Origin: Bacillota bacterium
GTDB lineage: Bacteria > Bacillota > Sulfobacillia > Sulfobacillales > Sulfobacillaceae
Direction: 5' to 3'
DNA length: 64,000 nt
Assembly: GCA_021841025.1 (NCBI GenBank)
Contig: JAKBWA010000010.1
Span: forward strand, 94,412 to 158,411
Positions 34,880 through 44,845 of the stretch are shown piece after piece; position 1 is the first letter of the stretch; every line of letters begins with the position of its first letter. The notes beneath the pieces are model-generated. The model was not told the DNA's origin. It ran no database searches and saw nothing but the letters and a program-made list of their open reading frames with translations. Made by a program: the position numbers and the translations under genes.

Positions 34880-35824
34880 CTAAAACGTCAAACCAGGTCT
34901 TGTCACCATGCTCAGGCTACCGATAATACAAAGAGCGCCTATGATCTGAATAATGGTCATGCTTTGCGATAGCACAACAAAGGCGAACACGGCTGTCCAT
35001 ACCGGTTCCAGGTTAAATGCCAAGGCAGCCTCAGTCGCGGAAATTCTTGTCTGTCCCCACGACTGCAAAAAGACCGCAATAACCGTAGCAACAATAGCTA
35101 GATACCCTATCCACAACCAATCCTGTGTATTCGCGCGAAACAGCGAAGAAAGGCTTGAATGTGAAGAGAAGGCATTTTGCACCCCAACGATCAAGCTCAT
35201 CGCAGTGGCAGCCCCCAATGACTGCAAACCCGTTAAATGACGAGATGATATGGTCTGCCCTAGAAATCTTGTGCCGATAATTTGTGCTGACAATCCTACC
35301 GCAGCTCCCAGGGACCAAAAAATTCCGCTACGCAACTCGAACGTCAAATGTCCCACAAGAAGCATGACTCCAGCTACAGAGATGGCCACACTGATCCCGA
35401 TGATTTTATCTGGCTTCTTTTTTTGGAGGATCGCCAAGCCCAAAGGCGTAAAAACCACATACATTGCAGTAATAAAAGCCACATCGTCCACCGAAACGCT
35501 CATCATCGCCCAAGCTTGACACAAAATCGACATTCCCAGAACGACACCTAATCCCAGTCCCAATAGCCAGTTGCGGCGGGTAAGATGGGCCTGGCGAAGA
35601 AGCGGCAGAAACACCGCACCGGCAATACCAAACCGCATCCACAGAAGAGTCGCGGGAGCAAGGGTTGCTTCTCCTAGGCGGATAACCACATTGCTATAGC
35701 CCCATATTGCCGTGACAAGAATGATGGAGAGCATGCCCCATATCCATTGCCAGATTACAGGCCGCGATCGGCGTCTGCGAAGTTGTTGGCCACCGACGAA
35801 GGCCATCGCAACTCGTGAATTCAT
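34880..35824 (-). CDS. EamA/DMT-family transporter
   Basis: 314-residue inner-membrane exporter with a basic N-terminus (RRRRSRPVIWQW) and ten hydrophobic segments in two EamA repeats. Repeat 1: AIWGYSNVVIRLGEATLAPATLLWMRFGIAG; repeat 2 ends with TEAALAFNLEPVWTAVFAFVVLSQSMTIIQIIGALCII, where the conserved acidic-Pro loop (NLEPVW) lies. Substrate unknown. It is convergent with the MerR-like gene. Identity to the two other DMT proteins of the window is low, so they are not recent duplicates. Confidence 0.85.
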   Translation of the reverse strand: MNSRVAMAFVGGQQLRRRRSRPVIWQWIWGMLSIILVTAIWGYSNVVIRLGEATLAPATLLWMRFGIAGAVFLPLLRQAHLTRRNWLLGLGLGVVLGMSILCQAWAMMSVSVDDVAFITAMYVVFTPLGLAILQKKKPDKIIGISVAISVAGVMLLVGHLTFELRSGIFWSLGAAVGLSAQIIGTRFLGQTISSRHLTGLQSLGAATAMSLIVGVQNAFSSHSSLSSLFRANTQDWLWIGYLAIVATVIAVFLQSWGQTRISATEAALAFNLEPVWTAVFAFVVLSQSMTIIQIIGALCIIGSLSMVTRPGLTF

Positions 35825-36335
35825 CAGGATTCTTCTTTCCTCATTCGAATCTCTGTACAGAGCCGATAAAACTCCCAGTGCTGAGAATGTCTGCCCGGGC
35901 TTTTTAAACTGAAAAGATAAGTCGTCCTGGGTACAGAGGTGATCATCATGTTATCAAAGAATCTCAAGGATGGCACCATTGTGAGGATAGGTCCAAGAAA
36001 AGCCTAGAATCCGTTGCCCCACTGTCGGGGCACTTGACTTATAGGAACAAATTTAATGAAAGGCCTCTAGGTCCCCCATGCGAACCAACCCTCCAACCGC
36101 ACCAGAAGTGCGCTTCCGAAGCCCCGCGCCGATTCGGTATTCTCGCCGCTTTTCCAGATTCAGGATAGCGTCAGCAACCCAACCGCTTCCCCCTATTTCT
36201 ATCCAGCAAAAAGTATACGTCCCGTTCATTCCCCTAGTCGGTCGAATTAGAAGTCATGAAATTTCTGACGTGCTTTGTCGGTCAGTACAGCGCACGATTA
36301 TAGCCAACTAATAGCATCTTCCTACACTCATCTCC
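35825..36335. other. Intergenic region, no gene seen
   Basis: About 510 bp between the DMT gene start and the end of eno. A small hairpin TGCCCC-ACTGTC-GGGGCA lies at about 36014-36029. Frames here are short and lack ribosome sites and recognisable products. Confidence 0.45.
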
Positions 36336-37631
36336 TTAAAACCGAATAGGCCGGCAGAATGCCGCCTTTCCCGCAAAACGGGCTGTCGTTCCGAGGTCTT
36401 CTTCAATCCGCAATAACTGGTTGTATTTCTCCACCCGTTCTCCTCGGGTAGGTGCACCCGCTTTGATATGACCGGTGTCCAAGCCTACTACTAAATCCGC
36501 AATGAAACTGTCAGCCGTTTCTCCCGAACGGTGCGATACAAATGCTCCCCACCCGTGGAATTGGGCAGTCCGGGTCGCCTCTATCGTTTCCGTTACAGTA
36601 CCGATTTGATTTAGCTTTATTAACGCGGCATTGGCAATATTGTCATCCATGGCCCGCATAATCAAGGCTTGATTAGTACAAAAAATATCGTCTCCGACCA
36701 ATTCGATAGTTGGCCCCAGGCGTTGATTGAGGATTTTCCAGCCAGCCCAGTCATCTTGCGCTAACCCGTCTTCTAAGAGACATAGGGGATAATCGTGAAC
36801 CAAATCTTCGTAATACGCGACCATGTCGTGACTCGACAAATGCCGATTCTCAGTGCGAAGATGATATTGACCGTCATCGTAAAATTCGCTGGAAGCAGGG
36901 TCCATGGCTAAACCTACGTCGTGTCCGGGTCTCAGGCCAGTTTTTTCAATGGCCATGATAATCAAGTCTAAGGGCTCGCGGTTAGATGACATGTTTGGGG
37001 CAAAGCCCCCTTCGTCGCCTACTCCCACAAACAGCCCTTTGGCCATTAATAAGGATTGCAGGCTATGATAAATCTCACTGCCCCACCTAAGTGCCTCACT
37101 AAATGTTTCTGCGCCGTAAGGAGCAATCATGTATTCCTGAACATCTGCGCCTTGCCAATGAGCATGGACACCGCCGTTCATAATATTCATCATAGGCACT
37201 GGCAGACGTGTGGCCTGCACTCCCCCTAGATAACGATATAACGGCAAATGGCAGACATAAGAAGCAGCCCGAGCGCAGGCCATAGACACGCCAAGAATGG
37301 CATTGGCGCCTAAGTGCTCTTTGTTTTCCGAGCCGTCCAGTGCAATCAGAGTTTTGTCGATAAGCTGTTGGTCCAAAGCGTCATAGCCTAAGATGGCCGG
37401 CCTTATGATTTCCTTGACATTGGACACAGCCGTTCGCACTCCTTTGCCTCCGTAACGAAGCGGGTCCTGATCACGCAGTTCAACCGCTTCGCGGCTTCCG
37501 GTGGAAGCTCCTGAAGGAACTTGAGCTCTGGCTTTAGTGCCGTCAGCTAAAGAGATTTCTACTTCCACGGTGGGATTTCCACGGGAATCCAGAATTTCGC
37601 GTGCGGATACATCGGCTATAGAATAAGTCAC
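36336..37631 (-). CDS. eno: Enolase
   Basis: 431-residue glycolytic enzyme interconverting 2-phosphoglycerate and phosphoenolpyruvate. Start is a GTG at 37631 after GGGGGGAGG. Catalytic and Mg positions are intact: DVQEYMI (Glu), GVGDEGGFAPN, AMDPASSEFY (Asp), CLLEDGLAQDDW (Glu), LVGDDIFCTN (Asp), LIKLNQIGTVTET (catalytic Lys), SHRSGETADSFIADL and IKAGAPTRGERVEKYNQLLRIEE. The loop NGGVHAHWQGADVQEY differs from the common NGGxHADNxVDIQEF by substitution and an extra residue. It stands alone rather than in the usual gap-pgk-tpiA-gpm-eno operon. Confidence 0.96.
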   Translation of the reverse strand: MTYSIADVSAREILDSRGNPTVEVEISLADGTKARAQVPSGASTGSREAVELRDQDPLRYGGKGVRTAVSNVKEIIRPAILGYDALDQQLIDKTLIALDGSENKEHLGANAILGVSMACARAASYVCHLPLYRYLGGVQATRLPVPMMNIMNGGVHAHWQGADVQEYMIAPYGAETFSEALRWGSEIYHSLQSLLMAKGLFVGVGDEGGFAPNMSSNREPLDLIIMAIEKTGLRPGHDVGLAMDPASSEFYDDGQYHLRTENRHLSSHDMVAYYEDLVHDYPLCLLEDGLAQDDWAGWKILNQRLGPTIELVGDDIFCTNQALIMRAMDDNIANAALIKLNQIGTVTETIEATRTAQFHGWGAFVSHRSGETADSFIADLVVGLDTGHIKAGAPTRGERVEKYNQLLRIEEDLGTTARFAGKAAFCRPIRF

Positions 37632-38347
37632 GAAATATTCCTCCCCCCAATAAATTGGTGATACGACAATGCCGTGTTGAATCTCATCCTCAAAACTCCG
37701 TTAAGGGAATGGGACCCTCACACATATCCTTCGTCTCCTCTATTGACTAGGCCATGTACTTTCGCCTCCCTCTAAGATCTACCAAAGGTCCATGTCAAAA
37801 TGATCCTTTACCATTCACGTATACCCATAATACGAATTTTGCGTCTTTTCAATGTGCCAGAAATGACTAATTTGGATAGTTTAACTCCGGCAAGAGACAA
37901 CAAGCACCCAATAAATACCGGACATGACAACAAATGGTTTCTAGCCATGTAATGTATAATACCGAAATGCCCGTGTTTATTTATTATGGTAATTATATAA
38001 CAGTCGAGAAAGAATCAAAGCAGGCATCAGCATCCCCTTTTGGTGACGCATCTTCTGCAGATCGAAGGAGAAAACGCTTACGTCGTCAAGCCTAAGGGCT
38101 GGCGAAGTGGATCGATGACATTTGTCCTAAGTGATAAAGATGGGCTCATATGGGCAACAAAAACGCTCCATACCAATACATCCACGCCAAACCACTTTAT
38201 GTTAAAGACAGAAGGCTTAAAATAAGTTGCAGTCGATGTCTCTGGACTGACTCAATTCCCGTTAAGCATTTGATAGGGCAGATTACAGCAAGTGAGTTCA
38301 GATCCAAAATTTTATCAGATAAGGTTTAGGAGGTTAGAATCAATCCT
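37632..38347. other. Intergenic region before the NCS1 permease
   Basis: About 715 bp. It contains a TATAAT at 37955-37960 and a short possible gene at 38043-38225 (listed separately). The 100-nt leader just before the permease shows no riboswitch motif I can recognise. Confidence 0.4.
38043..38225 (+). CDS. Possible 60-residue protein, unknown
   Basis: A frame beginning at GTG 38043 (or TTG 38040) reads VTHLLQIEGENAYVVKPKGW...and ends HFMLKTEGLK. The residue pattern (alternating hydrophobic and charged, GENAYVV, SGSMTFVLSD, GLIWATKTL) looks like a beta-rich protein rather than random sequence, but there is no clear Shine-Dalgarno, and the frame stays open upstream to a stop at 37998. It could be a gene fragment. 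No family recognised. Confidence 0.3.
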   Translation: MTHLLQIEGENAYVVKPKGWRSGSMTFVLSDKDGLIWATKTLHTNTSTPNHFMLKTEGLK

Positions 38348-39781
38348 ATGATTGAAGGAATAAATCGCCCTTGGCAAGTGGAGACAAATGGCATCAACAA
38401 GATTCCGGACTCATCCCGAAATGGTCATGTTCGCGACCTGTTTTGGATCTGGTTTGCTGCTAATATTGGTATTCTCGGTGTGATTTATGGCGCAGTGATC
38501 CTTTCGTTTGGTCTCAATTTTCTACAGTCTCTTCTAGTTGTCGTGCTTGGTGCCGCGTCCTTCGTTCTGGTTGGGGCCCTTTCCATTGCCGGACGGGATG
38601 GAGGAGCTCCAATGATGACATTATCCCGCAAAGTCTTTGGACTTTACGGCAACATTTTTCCCAATATCGTGAGTTGGCTATCCTTGCTAGGATGGGAAAC
38701 TATTACAGTGATTACCGGGACATTTGCCTTGAGCACATTGCTTGGCATATTCTGGCATGTATCCTATGTGGCTTTGTCTTTAACTGCCATGGTTCTTATG
38801 CTCGTCTGTATTGTTGCGGCCGGATTGTTGGGACAAGCGACCTTGGTCGTAATCCAAACTTGGGCCAGTTATGTATTTGGGCTTCTGACCCTATTGGTTA
38901 TCGCCCTGATTATTCCCCAAACCCATTGGCACGCCTTGTTTTTTCTCCCCGAAGGTCCATGGCTTACCGGATTTCTTCCTGCTCTTAGTATCATCATTGC
39001 CGGTACAGGTCTGAGCTGGGTTAATGCAGCCGCCGACTATAGTCGCTATCTATCCAAGCGTGAGAAGTCCAAGGCTATTGTTTGGGCGACAACTCTCGGC
39101 GGAAGTCTTCCATTAATTATCCTCATGGTGACAGGAATTCTCTTGGCTACGCGTGTGCCTCATCTGGCTACAGCAAACAACCCCATAGCGGCGATTCGCG
39201 GTATATTGCCACAGTGGGCCGTTATCCCCTATCTCATAACAGCTGCCGCCGGACTTGTGGTAGAGGGTGATCTCAGTCTATATTCCTCCGGACTTAATCT
39301 TTTAAACATGTTCGTGCCTGTTAAACGCTACAAAACTGTTCTCATTGATGCCCTCATCATGACTGCAGGCACCATGTATGTCGTGCTGATTGCCCAAAAT
39401 TTTCTGGAGCCGTTTGAATCCTTTGTCACGCTCTTTGGAATTGGGCTTTCATCATGGGCTGGAGTCTTTTTGGCAGATCAGCTAACTGATGCAAAAGTTC
39501 GGGACTACCCTGTCGAAGTTCTGTTTCCAGGTAAAAAAACCCCAATACGTAAAGTGATGTGGCCGGCTCTCATCGCTTGGGCAATAGGTATTATGGTCGG
39601 CATTCTCTTTACCACCTCACCATTTTTCTCAGGGCCCTTGGCTCACGGCATTTTTGCAAATTCCGGATTCGAATTGATTTTTGCCTTTCTCGTAAGCGCT
39701 TTGCTGTTTTTTATACTTAAACCCATAATGCCCCCGCCTAAGGCAAAAAGGGAATCAGAAAGTCGAGTGAGGCCGTCATGA
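38348..39781 (+). CDS. NCS1-family purine/cytosine-type permease
   Basis: 477-residue membrane protein with about 12 helices. The start ATG at 38348 follows TTTAGGAGG. Family marks: DLFWIWFAANIGILGVIYGAVIL (about 30-52; TM1 of the CodB/NCS1 type), LSIAGRDGGAPMMTLSRKVFG (about 79-99), FPNIVSWLSLLGWETITVI and GTGLSWVNAAADYSRYLSK (about 219-237). Substrate is a nucleobase or nucleoside-like compound by family. The downstream PfkB kinase gene overlaps by ATGA, so uptake and phosphorylation are probably coupled. Confidence 0.88.
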   Translation: MIEGINRPWQVETNGINKIPDSSRNGHVRDLFWIWFAANIGILGVIYGAVILSFGLNFLQSLLVVVLGAASFVLVGALSIAGRDGGAPMMTLSRKVFGLYGNIFPNIVSWLSLLGWETITVITGTFALSTLLGIFWHVSYVALSLTAMVLMLVCIVAAGLLGQATLVVIQTWASYVFGLLTLLVIALIIPQTHWHALFFLPEGPWLTGFLPALSIIIAGTGLSWVNAAADYSRYLSKREKSKAIVWATTLGGSLPLIILMVTGILLATRVPHLATANNPIAAIRGILPQWAVIPYLITAAAGLVVEGDLSLYSSGLNLLNMFVPVKRYKTVLIDALIMTAGTMYVVLIAQNFLEPFESFVTLFGIGLSSWAGVFLADQLTDAKVRDYPVEVLFPGKKTPIRKVMWPALIAWAIGIMVGILFTTSPFFSGPLAHGIFANSGFELIFAFLVSALLFFILKPIMPPPKAKRESESRVRPS

Positions 39782-40704
39782 AAAAAGCCGATCGACTGTG
39801 GGTTATTTCCAACATTATGATGGATGTTGTAATGTTTGTTGACCAATGGCCCGAACATAGGGGAGATGTGTTGGCAAAACAGGGCCAAGCCACTCCTGGG
39901 GGAGCCTTTAATGTTCTTGCAGCTGCAACCAGGTTGGGGCTGAAGACCATATACGGAGGTCTCATAGGAACCGGCCCATTTGGCGATATGATAGTGCGTC
40001 AGTTGGATGCCATGGGAGTCATCCAAGCAAATGACCGCATACCTGGCCACGACACCGGTTTCGATGTTGCCATCGTGGAAGGGAGGGGCGAACCCACTTT
40101 TATTACGGCACTGGGATGTGAGTCCTGGCTCGATACTCCTCACCTCGCCAATTTGCCGATCCAAGCAGGAGACGGTGTATACCTGTCGGGATATAACCTC
40201 GTCATCCAACCATCCGCTTCTGCACTGAGAAACTGGGTGCCGTCACTGCATGACAACTTCGTCATTCTGGACCCGGGTCCTTTGGTGGCGGATATCGATC
40301 CAAAACTTCTCGATCATGTCATGCGTTATACCGATGTTTTTTCCTTAAACCAACGGGAAGCATTTTTGCTAACCGGGTTGAACGATGCTGCTGCAGCTCT
40401 CACAGCACTGCATAAACGGTTCGGCGATAAGACGGCTATTGCTGTAAGGTCCGGACCCTACGGTTCCTGGATCATGGACTATTCGAATCGTCCCTGCAAT
40501 GTTCCGACCATAGCGGTAAAAGCCGTTAACACGATGGGCGCAGGCGATGTTCATACCGCCGCTCTAGTTGCGCGCATGCAAGAGGTACCGTGGGAGCAGG
40601 CTGTGTTCGAGGCCAATATCTGTGCTTCCTTGGCAACGGAACGAAAAGGACCTGCCGAAAGCCCGACTTGGGCTGAGCTCTATGAATACCTTCATAACAG
40701 GTAG
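39778..40704 (+). CDS. PfkB-family sugar/nucleoside kinase
   Basis: 308-residue ribokinase-fold kinase. GQATPGGAFNVLAAATRLGLKTIYGGLIG (about 37-65) is the substrate-side signature 1, and VKAVNTMGAGDVHTAALVARM (about 243-263) is signature 2 with the catalytic Asp in GAGD. LDPGPLV and FSLNQREAFLLTG are other family positions. Overlaps the NCS1 permease stop (ATGA). Given the permease, a nucleoside, or a pyrimidine/vitamin precursor, is a more likely substrate than fructose phosphate. A hairpin at 40920-40942 may end the operon. Confidence 0.88.
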   Translation: MKKADRLWVISNIMMDVVMFVDQWPEHRGDVLAKQGQATPGGAFNVLAAATRLGLKTIYGGLIGTGPFGDMIVRQLDAMGVIQANDRIPGHDTGFDVAIVEGRGEPTFITALGCESWLDTPHLANLPIQAGDGVYLSGYNLVIQPSASALRNWVPSLHDNFVILDPGPLVADIDPKLLDHVMRYTDVFSLNQREAFLLTGLNDAAAALTALHKRFGDKTAIAVRSGPYGSWIMDYSNRPCNVPTIAVKAVNTMGAGDVHTAALVARMQEVPWEQAVFEANICASLATERKGPAESPTWAELYEYLHNR

Positions 40705-41291
40705 GCCGACTCAAAGCCATCTGACAGCAAATGGTCCCGAAATCCGAAGCAAAGATGTCTTTGCCCTCTCGACGCGGTCCAGTATTAGGAAAAACCGTGG
40801 AAAAATGCCCACGTCCGCCGCTGGACCGCACAAGTCGGGCGACATAACATATTTTTCCCCGCTCCATTAAAGGCAATGAGATTAATAACTTAAAACGGGC
40901 GAGCAGTAAATAGTAATACAGGAGTACTGGTAGGCTACTCCTCTCGATTACTTAGCTAATTGAAACACAGTGGTTTCACGGTTTGCCAACACAATCTGAA
41001 GTATTGCCACGAACTTTAGCGGCTTAAATCCTTGATTTTATGAAGTCAACGGTCCACCAATTCCTTCCAGCTTATTGCATGGGATTGGAAATGGTGGGTT
41101 CGTATCCGGGGGATGCCAACAGTGCAATGTGGCTTCATTCGCTTTTTGATTTTTTCGCCATCTTCTAGGCAAACTGCCAAAGTATTAACACATTAATATA
41201 AACCCCACATACCTATAACGTAATCATTTCATCAATTTTCACAAACGCATCACGTCTTTCGCTATCTGTAACAACCTGAAACCAAACGATT
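40705..41291. other. Intergenic region with a hairpin at 40920-40942
   Basis: About 590 bp between convergent genes. AGGAGTA (40920-40926) and TACTCCT (40936-40942) form a perfect 7-bp stem without T-run. The rest is AT-rich and holds no recognisable gene. Confidence 0.45.
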
Positions 41292-42464
41292 TCAGTCCTT
41301 AATAGAAAAAGTAGGAAACAGTTTACGGTTCGAGTTTGTTGGAGATTTTCGGCGAAGCGAGAAAAGCCCAGCATGCGCAGCGAAAAATCCGGTTCCAAAC
41401 AACATCCATGCATTGCGGGCTATCACAAGTACCAGCACACGTGTTGGCCAATACATCCAGGCTATGGGAAATTCGGCTGTAGTTGTCATGAAGCCCAGGA
41501 TAAAGAACACATTTCCCTTTTTGAGAGCCAACCAAGGGGCCAGCCAAATCAGATATTGCGGAGAAAAGATTTTGCTGGCCAGAAGCACCAACAACAATGT
41601 TAGAATAGCGGAATCCGCTAAATCGATCCGGCCCCGGCTTTGCTGCCACCAGACCCAAATCACGCTAACGCCTCCGAATCCCGTGAGCATGAGGCTGATG
41701 AGACGCACCCATCCATGAGCCTGCACATTGACAGACCCATACGAGTAGAACAGATGAAAATGACCAAGCAATACGCTAATGCTAGCGGCTACCGATTCCA
41801 CTTCGATCGGCCGGCTCAATAAATATTCCCATGCCGTAAAGGATTGCCGGGGATCAGTAAGAACAGGCAATCCCATCAAGACGCCGACAGCTAAAAGACT
41901 GTAAGCCAAGCGATCCCAGTGCCAGCGTTGAGTTTCCCGCCATTCCTGGATCAGAAACACCGGCCAGAGCATTGCAGGCCACAGTTTCAGTCCGAACCCC
42001 AGGACGGATCCCATCCATGCCCGTTTCCAATGCTGCTGTTGCGCTTGATCCAGGGCCCAGAAAGCGCATAAGGACGGAACGATATCATAGCGCTGGCTGA
42101 ACAGGCCGATCGCCCCCGCACTTAGATAGCCCATGAGCTTCAGGCCCCATTTCACTCCGTGGCGTTTCAGACCTATCTGCAATAATCCAAGCAAGGCCAC
42201 CAATGTCACCAGAGCGAAGCTCAACCGATAGGACCAGGGTAAAAGACGGGGCAAGAGAAAGACCCCTTGAGACAACACAGGATATTCCGGAGGCCAATAA
42301 TGAAACCACGGCGGCGTAAGAGCTCGGTTCGCATAGTGCTGATATTTGGATACATCATTTTGAACCAAGTGAAACGTAACCCATAGAGAGGCAAGACCAA
42401 AAAGGATAAACCAGACCCAAAGCAAGACAGTTGACCTACGATTTGAACGGATAAACCCAACCAT
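41292..42464 (-). CDS. GT87-like membrane glycosyltransferase (mannosyltransferase-type), tentative
   Basis: 390 residues from the ATG at 42464 (GAGGGAA upstream); the frame continues to 42524 without ribosome site. About ten membrane helices. The layout resembles GT-C fold GT87/PIG-M-like proteins that transfer sugars from polyprenyl-phosphate donors outside the membrane: an early acidic loop (NDVSKYQHYANRAL), WFHYWPPEYPVLSQGVFLLPRLLPW, LFSQRYDIVPSLCAFWALD (a D in the QRYD segment), LGFGLKLWPAMLWPVFL and KIFSPQYLIWLAPWLALKKG, which match the K-x-W-P and S-P-Q-Y/F-x-x-W motifs of GT87. Substrate unknown; it stands alone beside a decayed region. Confidence 0.7.
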   Translation of the reverse strand: MVGFIRSNRRSTVLLWVWFILFGLASLWVTFHLVQNDVSKYQHYANRALTPPWFHYWPPEYPVLSQGVFLLPRLLPWSYRLSFALVTLVALLGLLQIGLKRHGVKWGLKLMGYLSAGAIGLFSQRYDIVPSLCAFWALDQAQQQHWKRAWMGSVLGFGLKLWPAMLWPVFLIQEWRETQRWHWDRLAYSLLAVGVLMGLPVLTDPRQSFTAWEYLLSRPIEVESVAASISVLLGHFHLFYSYGSVNVQAHGWVRLISLMLTGFGGVSVIWVWWQQSRGRIDLADSAILTLLLVLLASKIFSPQYLIWLAPWLALKKGNVFFILGFMTTTAEFPIAWMYWPTRVLVLVIARNAWMLFGTGFFAAHAGLFSLRRKSPTNSNRKLFPTFSIKD

Positions 42465-43929
42465 GTTATTCCCTCTTTCGTTTTTGATCAGCCAGGCGAT
42501 TTTGGCCGATGGCGCAAGTCGCATAATAGACTCATATCATACCCTTCAGAATTGAGCGGGTCCAACCAGGCCCCGCCTCATGTAACCCGGACCGTGTACG
42601 GTTTAGGGGCTTGGGTGCCAAAGGACGGTTCGAAAGTATGGCCTTATTCAAGACTCCACATCATGCCGAACAACAGAGATCCCACGGCCGGGGCGCAAAC
42701 AGGCTTAGCTAAATGCTCATTCCAAGCGCCATCAAGATTCTGGAGCAGAAGCCAATTTCCGGGTCAAATTCAAGGGAATTTTGAACAGCTAATAGGGATT
42801 GCGAGATAACTCCCGCAACTTGCGGGTCTTGCAAGAGATTGTTGTCTCAACCTGAAATCCAGAATAGCCCCACTGTTGCTCGGGTTCGGCCAAGGGTACT
42901 CATAAAGACCGCATCCAGTCCCTGGCCGAGACAGCCATGGTCTGAAACCAGAACCAGTATTGGGCAAAACGGGCCAAACCTTGACATTCTTCCGAGGAAA
43001 AGCTGGATCATCACCCAAAACCCATGCAGTCCAGCCAAAGTGGCCGGACTTGTTCGGATGCGGGGCAACTGTGCTGAGAGCCGATCCGTCCATTCAGATT
43101 ATCCCTGGTGTCGCATAAAGGCTATCCATCCTTCATCGGTTCGGTATTTCGAGCTTTCTGTCTCATGATTCCTCTCCTATTCTTCAACATTTCTCATTCT
43201 ATTGTATCTTGATGATAGCCGTAGGGCATCCAGCTTGGCAGACGGGGCCCACCCACCATTCTTTGGCGCATAGCAGCGCGAAGGCTCGGCGTGCATAGCC
43301 CAGAATGCAGTGTTATCCACGGTGCGCTCCTACTGTTCTCGCAGCTACGTGATTCGTAAAGACCTCCGGGGCTGGTCGCAGCGAGGCCATGTCCCGAGTC
43401 GTCGAGCTCTACATGGCCAATGCAGCCATAATCCAACGACCTTAATGAGTCGATCGTAACACGCAACACATATTTGCGCATTGCCAAATCAGCGTCCTGT
43501 TCGGAAAGGGTCGACACCAAAACGGATGACCGCCATCCACCAGGCGGTGAATTCCCGCAAATCCGCTTTGTATGGACGCTGGACTTCTCTTTCCTCGTAT
43601 AGGTGCATCGGATCTTTAAGACCAAATTTTGGCGACACTCAACAAGAGATGAGACATGACCGCACAGAGCAGGGTGGCCAAGTCGTCTGAAAAAAATTGT
43701 AATAAACTTCAATGAATGATGGGGATTCTCCTTATTCAGAGGATGGGCACAAGTATGTTTTCTTCGACAAAGGATCTCGACTGCTGTTTTCTTACATCAT
43801 TGTTTCTATTCTTTTAAACTGGGGATGCTTCCGCCGGTATCGATCCCGAAGATGAACATCAATGAGAAGCTATACGGTGCAGATCTTGATCAGGATATGC
43901 CGAATGGAGGCAAGAGGCAAGATACCCCA
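42465..43929. other. Decayed, gene-poor region
   Basis: About 1.4 kb with many short frames and none with a good ribosome site. A minus-strand frame at 42580-43093 can be followed for about 170 codons only by crossing three stops (after SYLAIPISCSKFP, then GNWLLLQNLDGAWNEHLAKP...), which suggests a dead gene of unknown family. A second relic lies at 43194-43712. I see no terminal repeats. It borders the accessory genes at 43.9-47.1 kb. Confidence 0.5.
43489..43638 (-). pseudogene. Possible gene fragment (49 residues)
   Basis: A frame from GTG 43638 to TGA 43489 reads SPKFGLKDPMHLYEEREVQ...LREFTAWWMAVIRFG..., protein-like in composition but without a ribosome site; adjacent frames continue upstream (DDLATLLCAVMSHLLLSVAK) and downstream as if frameshifts had broken one longer gene. 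Not recognised. Confidence 0.25.
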
Positions 43930-44820
43930 TCATTCCCACACGCCACCTTGGTTAAGCGCTATTAAGAAATCGCTGACGCGGTCGAGTTGCGCACATGCAA
44001 ATTTTAAGTCAGCATGTCCCTGGAGTGCCAGAGACAAATTCATCATGGTAGACATGACACATCGCGCCTTCATGGCAAATTGAAGTGATTTTTTCTCTGC
44101 AACAGTGTTCACTGTGGCGAAAGCGTGTCGAACTTCTGGGGTTGTTAATCCATGAAGCAATGCGGTATTCGCAATAACACTTGCCAAATCCCAAAACTGA
44201 GGCATCAGTGAGACATCTTCAAAATCAATCCAACGCCACCCTGTAGAGCTGGTCAGAAGATTTTGTCTGTGAGCATCTCCATGTGCCGGGTATAGAGCTT
44301 TGCTGATTATCTGTTCGTTTACCTGTTGATAAGCAAGCAACAGCTTTGCAATGCGCTCGTCGTGGCCAACTGTACTCAGGTGTCCGTAGGCCTGATGCAC
44401 GTTGCGCCATGCTCCCAGGCGAGGAAGACCACCCCCAAAATCTGACATGCCACTCGCTAGCTCGTTTACCATGTTTAGTGCTTGTTTTAGATCAATCGAG
44501 AGAAAGAATGCCGGCTCTACATATTCCCAGAATGTCATCCAGGTATCTGCCACTTTATGCGGTCCTGGCGGCAGCAGACTAGAATAGGGAACGACGGGAA
44601 TGCCTCGCTCCTTGAGGCGATCTGTAACCTTAAGCTCTTTCAACCAAATTTCTCTCCAGAAATTTGGATCATCACCGTCAAAAAGTTTCACGACCCTTGC
44701 CACTATGGGGTATGGGGCCAGATGAACAATGAAATTTCCCCGATTGCTCAAGACAATTGGGTAGATACCCTTAATCCCCAGATGTTCCGAAACAGCTGTG
44801 ACTTCAGTAAGAAGGGGCAT
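43930..44820 (-). CDS. Aminoglycoside phosphotransferase-family kinase (APH/choline kinase fold)
   Basis: 296 residues. The kinase-like N-lobe has IVARVVKLFDGDD with the ATP lysine (about K45), and the catalytic loop is PAHGDAHRQNLL (HGD 180-182, Asn187) followed by WRWIDFEDVSLMPQFWDLA with the metal Asp199. This layout fits APH-type enzymes that phosphorylate antibiotics or small metabolites. It follows a nucleotidyltransferase gene by 25 bp on the same strand; the pair of a phosphotransferase and a nucleotidyltransferase, two classes of aminoglycoside-type modifying enzymes, is noteworthy, but neither matches a known resistance enzyme that I can name. Confidence 0.85.
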   Translation of the reverse strand: MPLLTEVTAVSEHLGIKGIYPIVLSNRGNFIVHLAPYPIVARVVKLFDGDDPNFWREIWLKELKVTDRLKERGIPVVPYSSLLPPGPHKVADTWMTFWEYVEPAFFLSIDLKQALNMVNELASGMSDFGGGLPRLGAWRNVHQAYGHLSTVGHDERIAKLLLAYQQVNEQIISKALYPAHGDAHRQNLLTSSTGWRWIDFEDVSLMPQFWDLASVIANTALLHGLTTPEVRHAFATVNTVAEKKSLQFAMKARCVMSTMMNLSLALQGHADLKFACAQLDRVSDFLIALNQGGVWE

Positions 44821-44845
44821 ATTTCACCTCAAGTTTGTCGGGCAA

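Noticed and set aside
38226..38347. Purine, TPP or preQ1 riboswitch before the NCS1 permease
   Set aside because: None of the conserved core sequences was found on inspection.
43194..43712. 172-residue minus-strand frame
   Set aside because: Composition is irregular and protein-like stretches lie in other frames of the same DNA, so it looks like decay rather than an intact gene.
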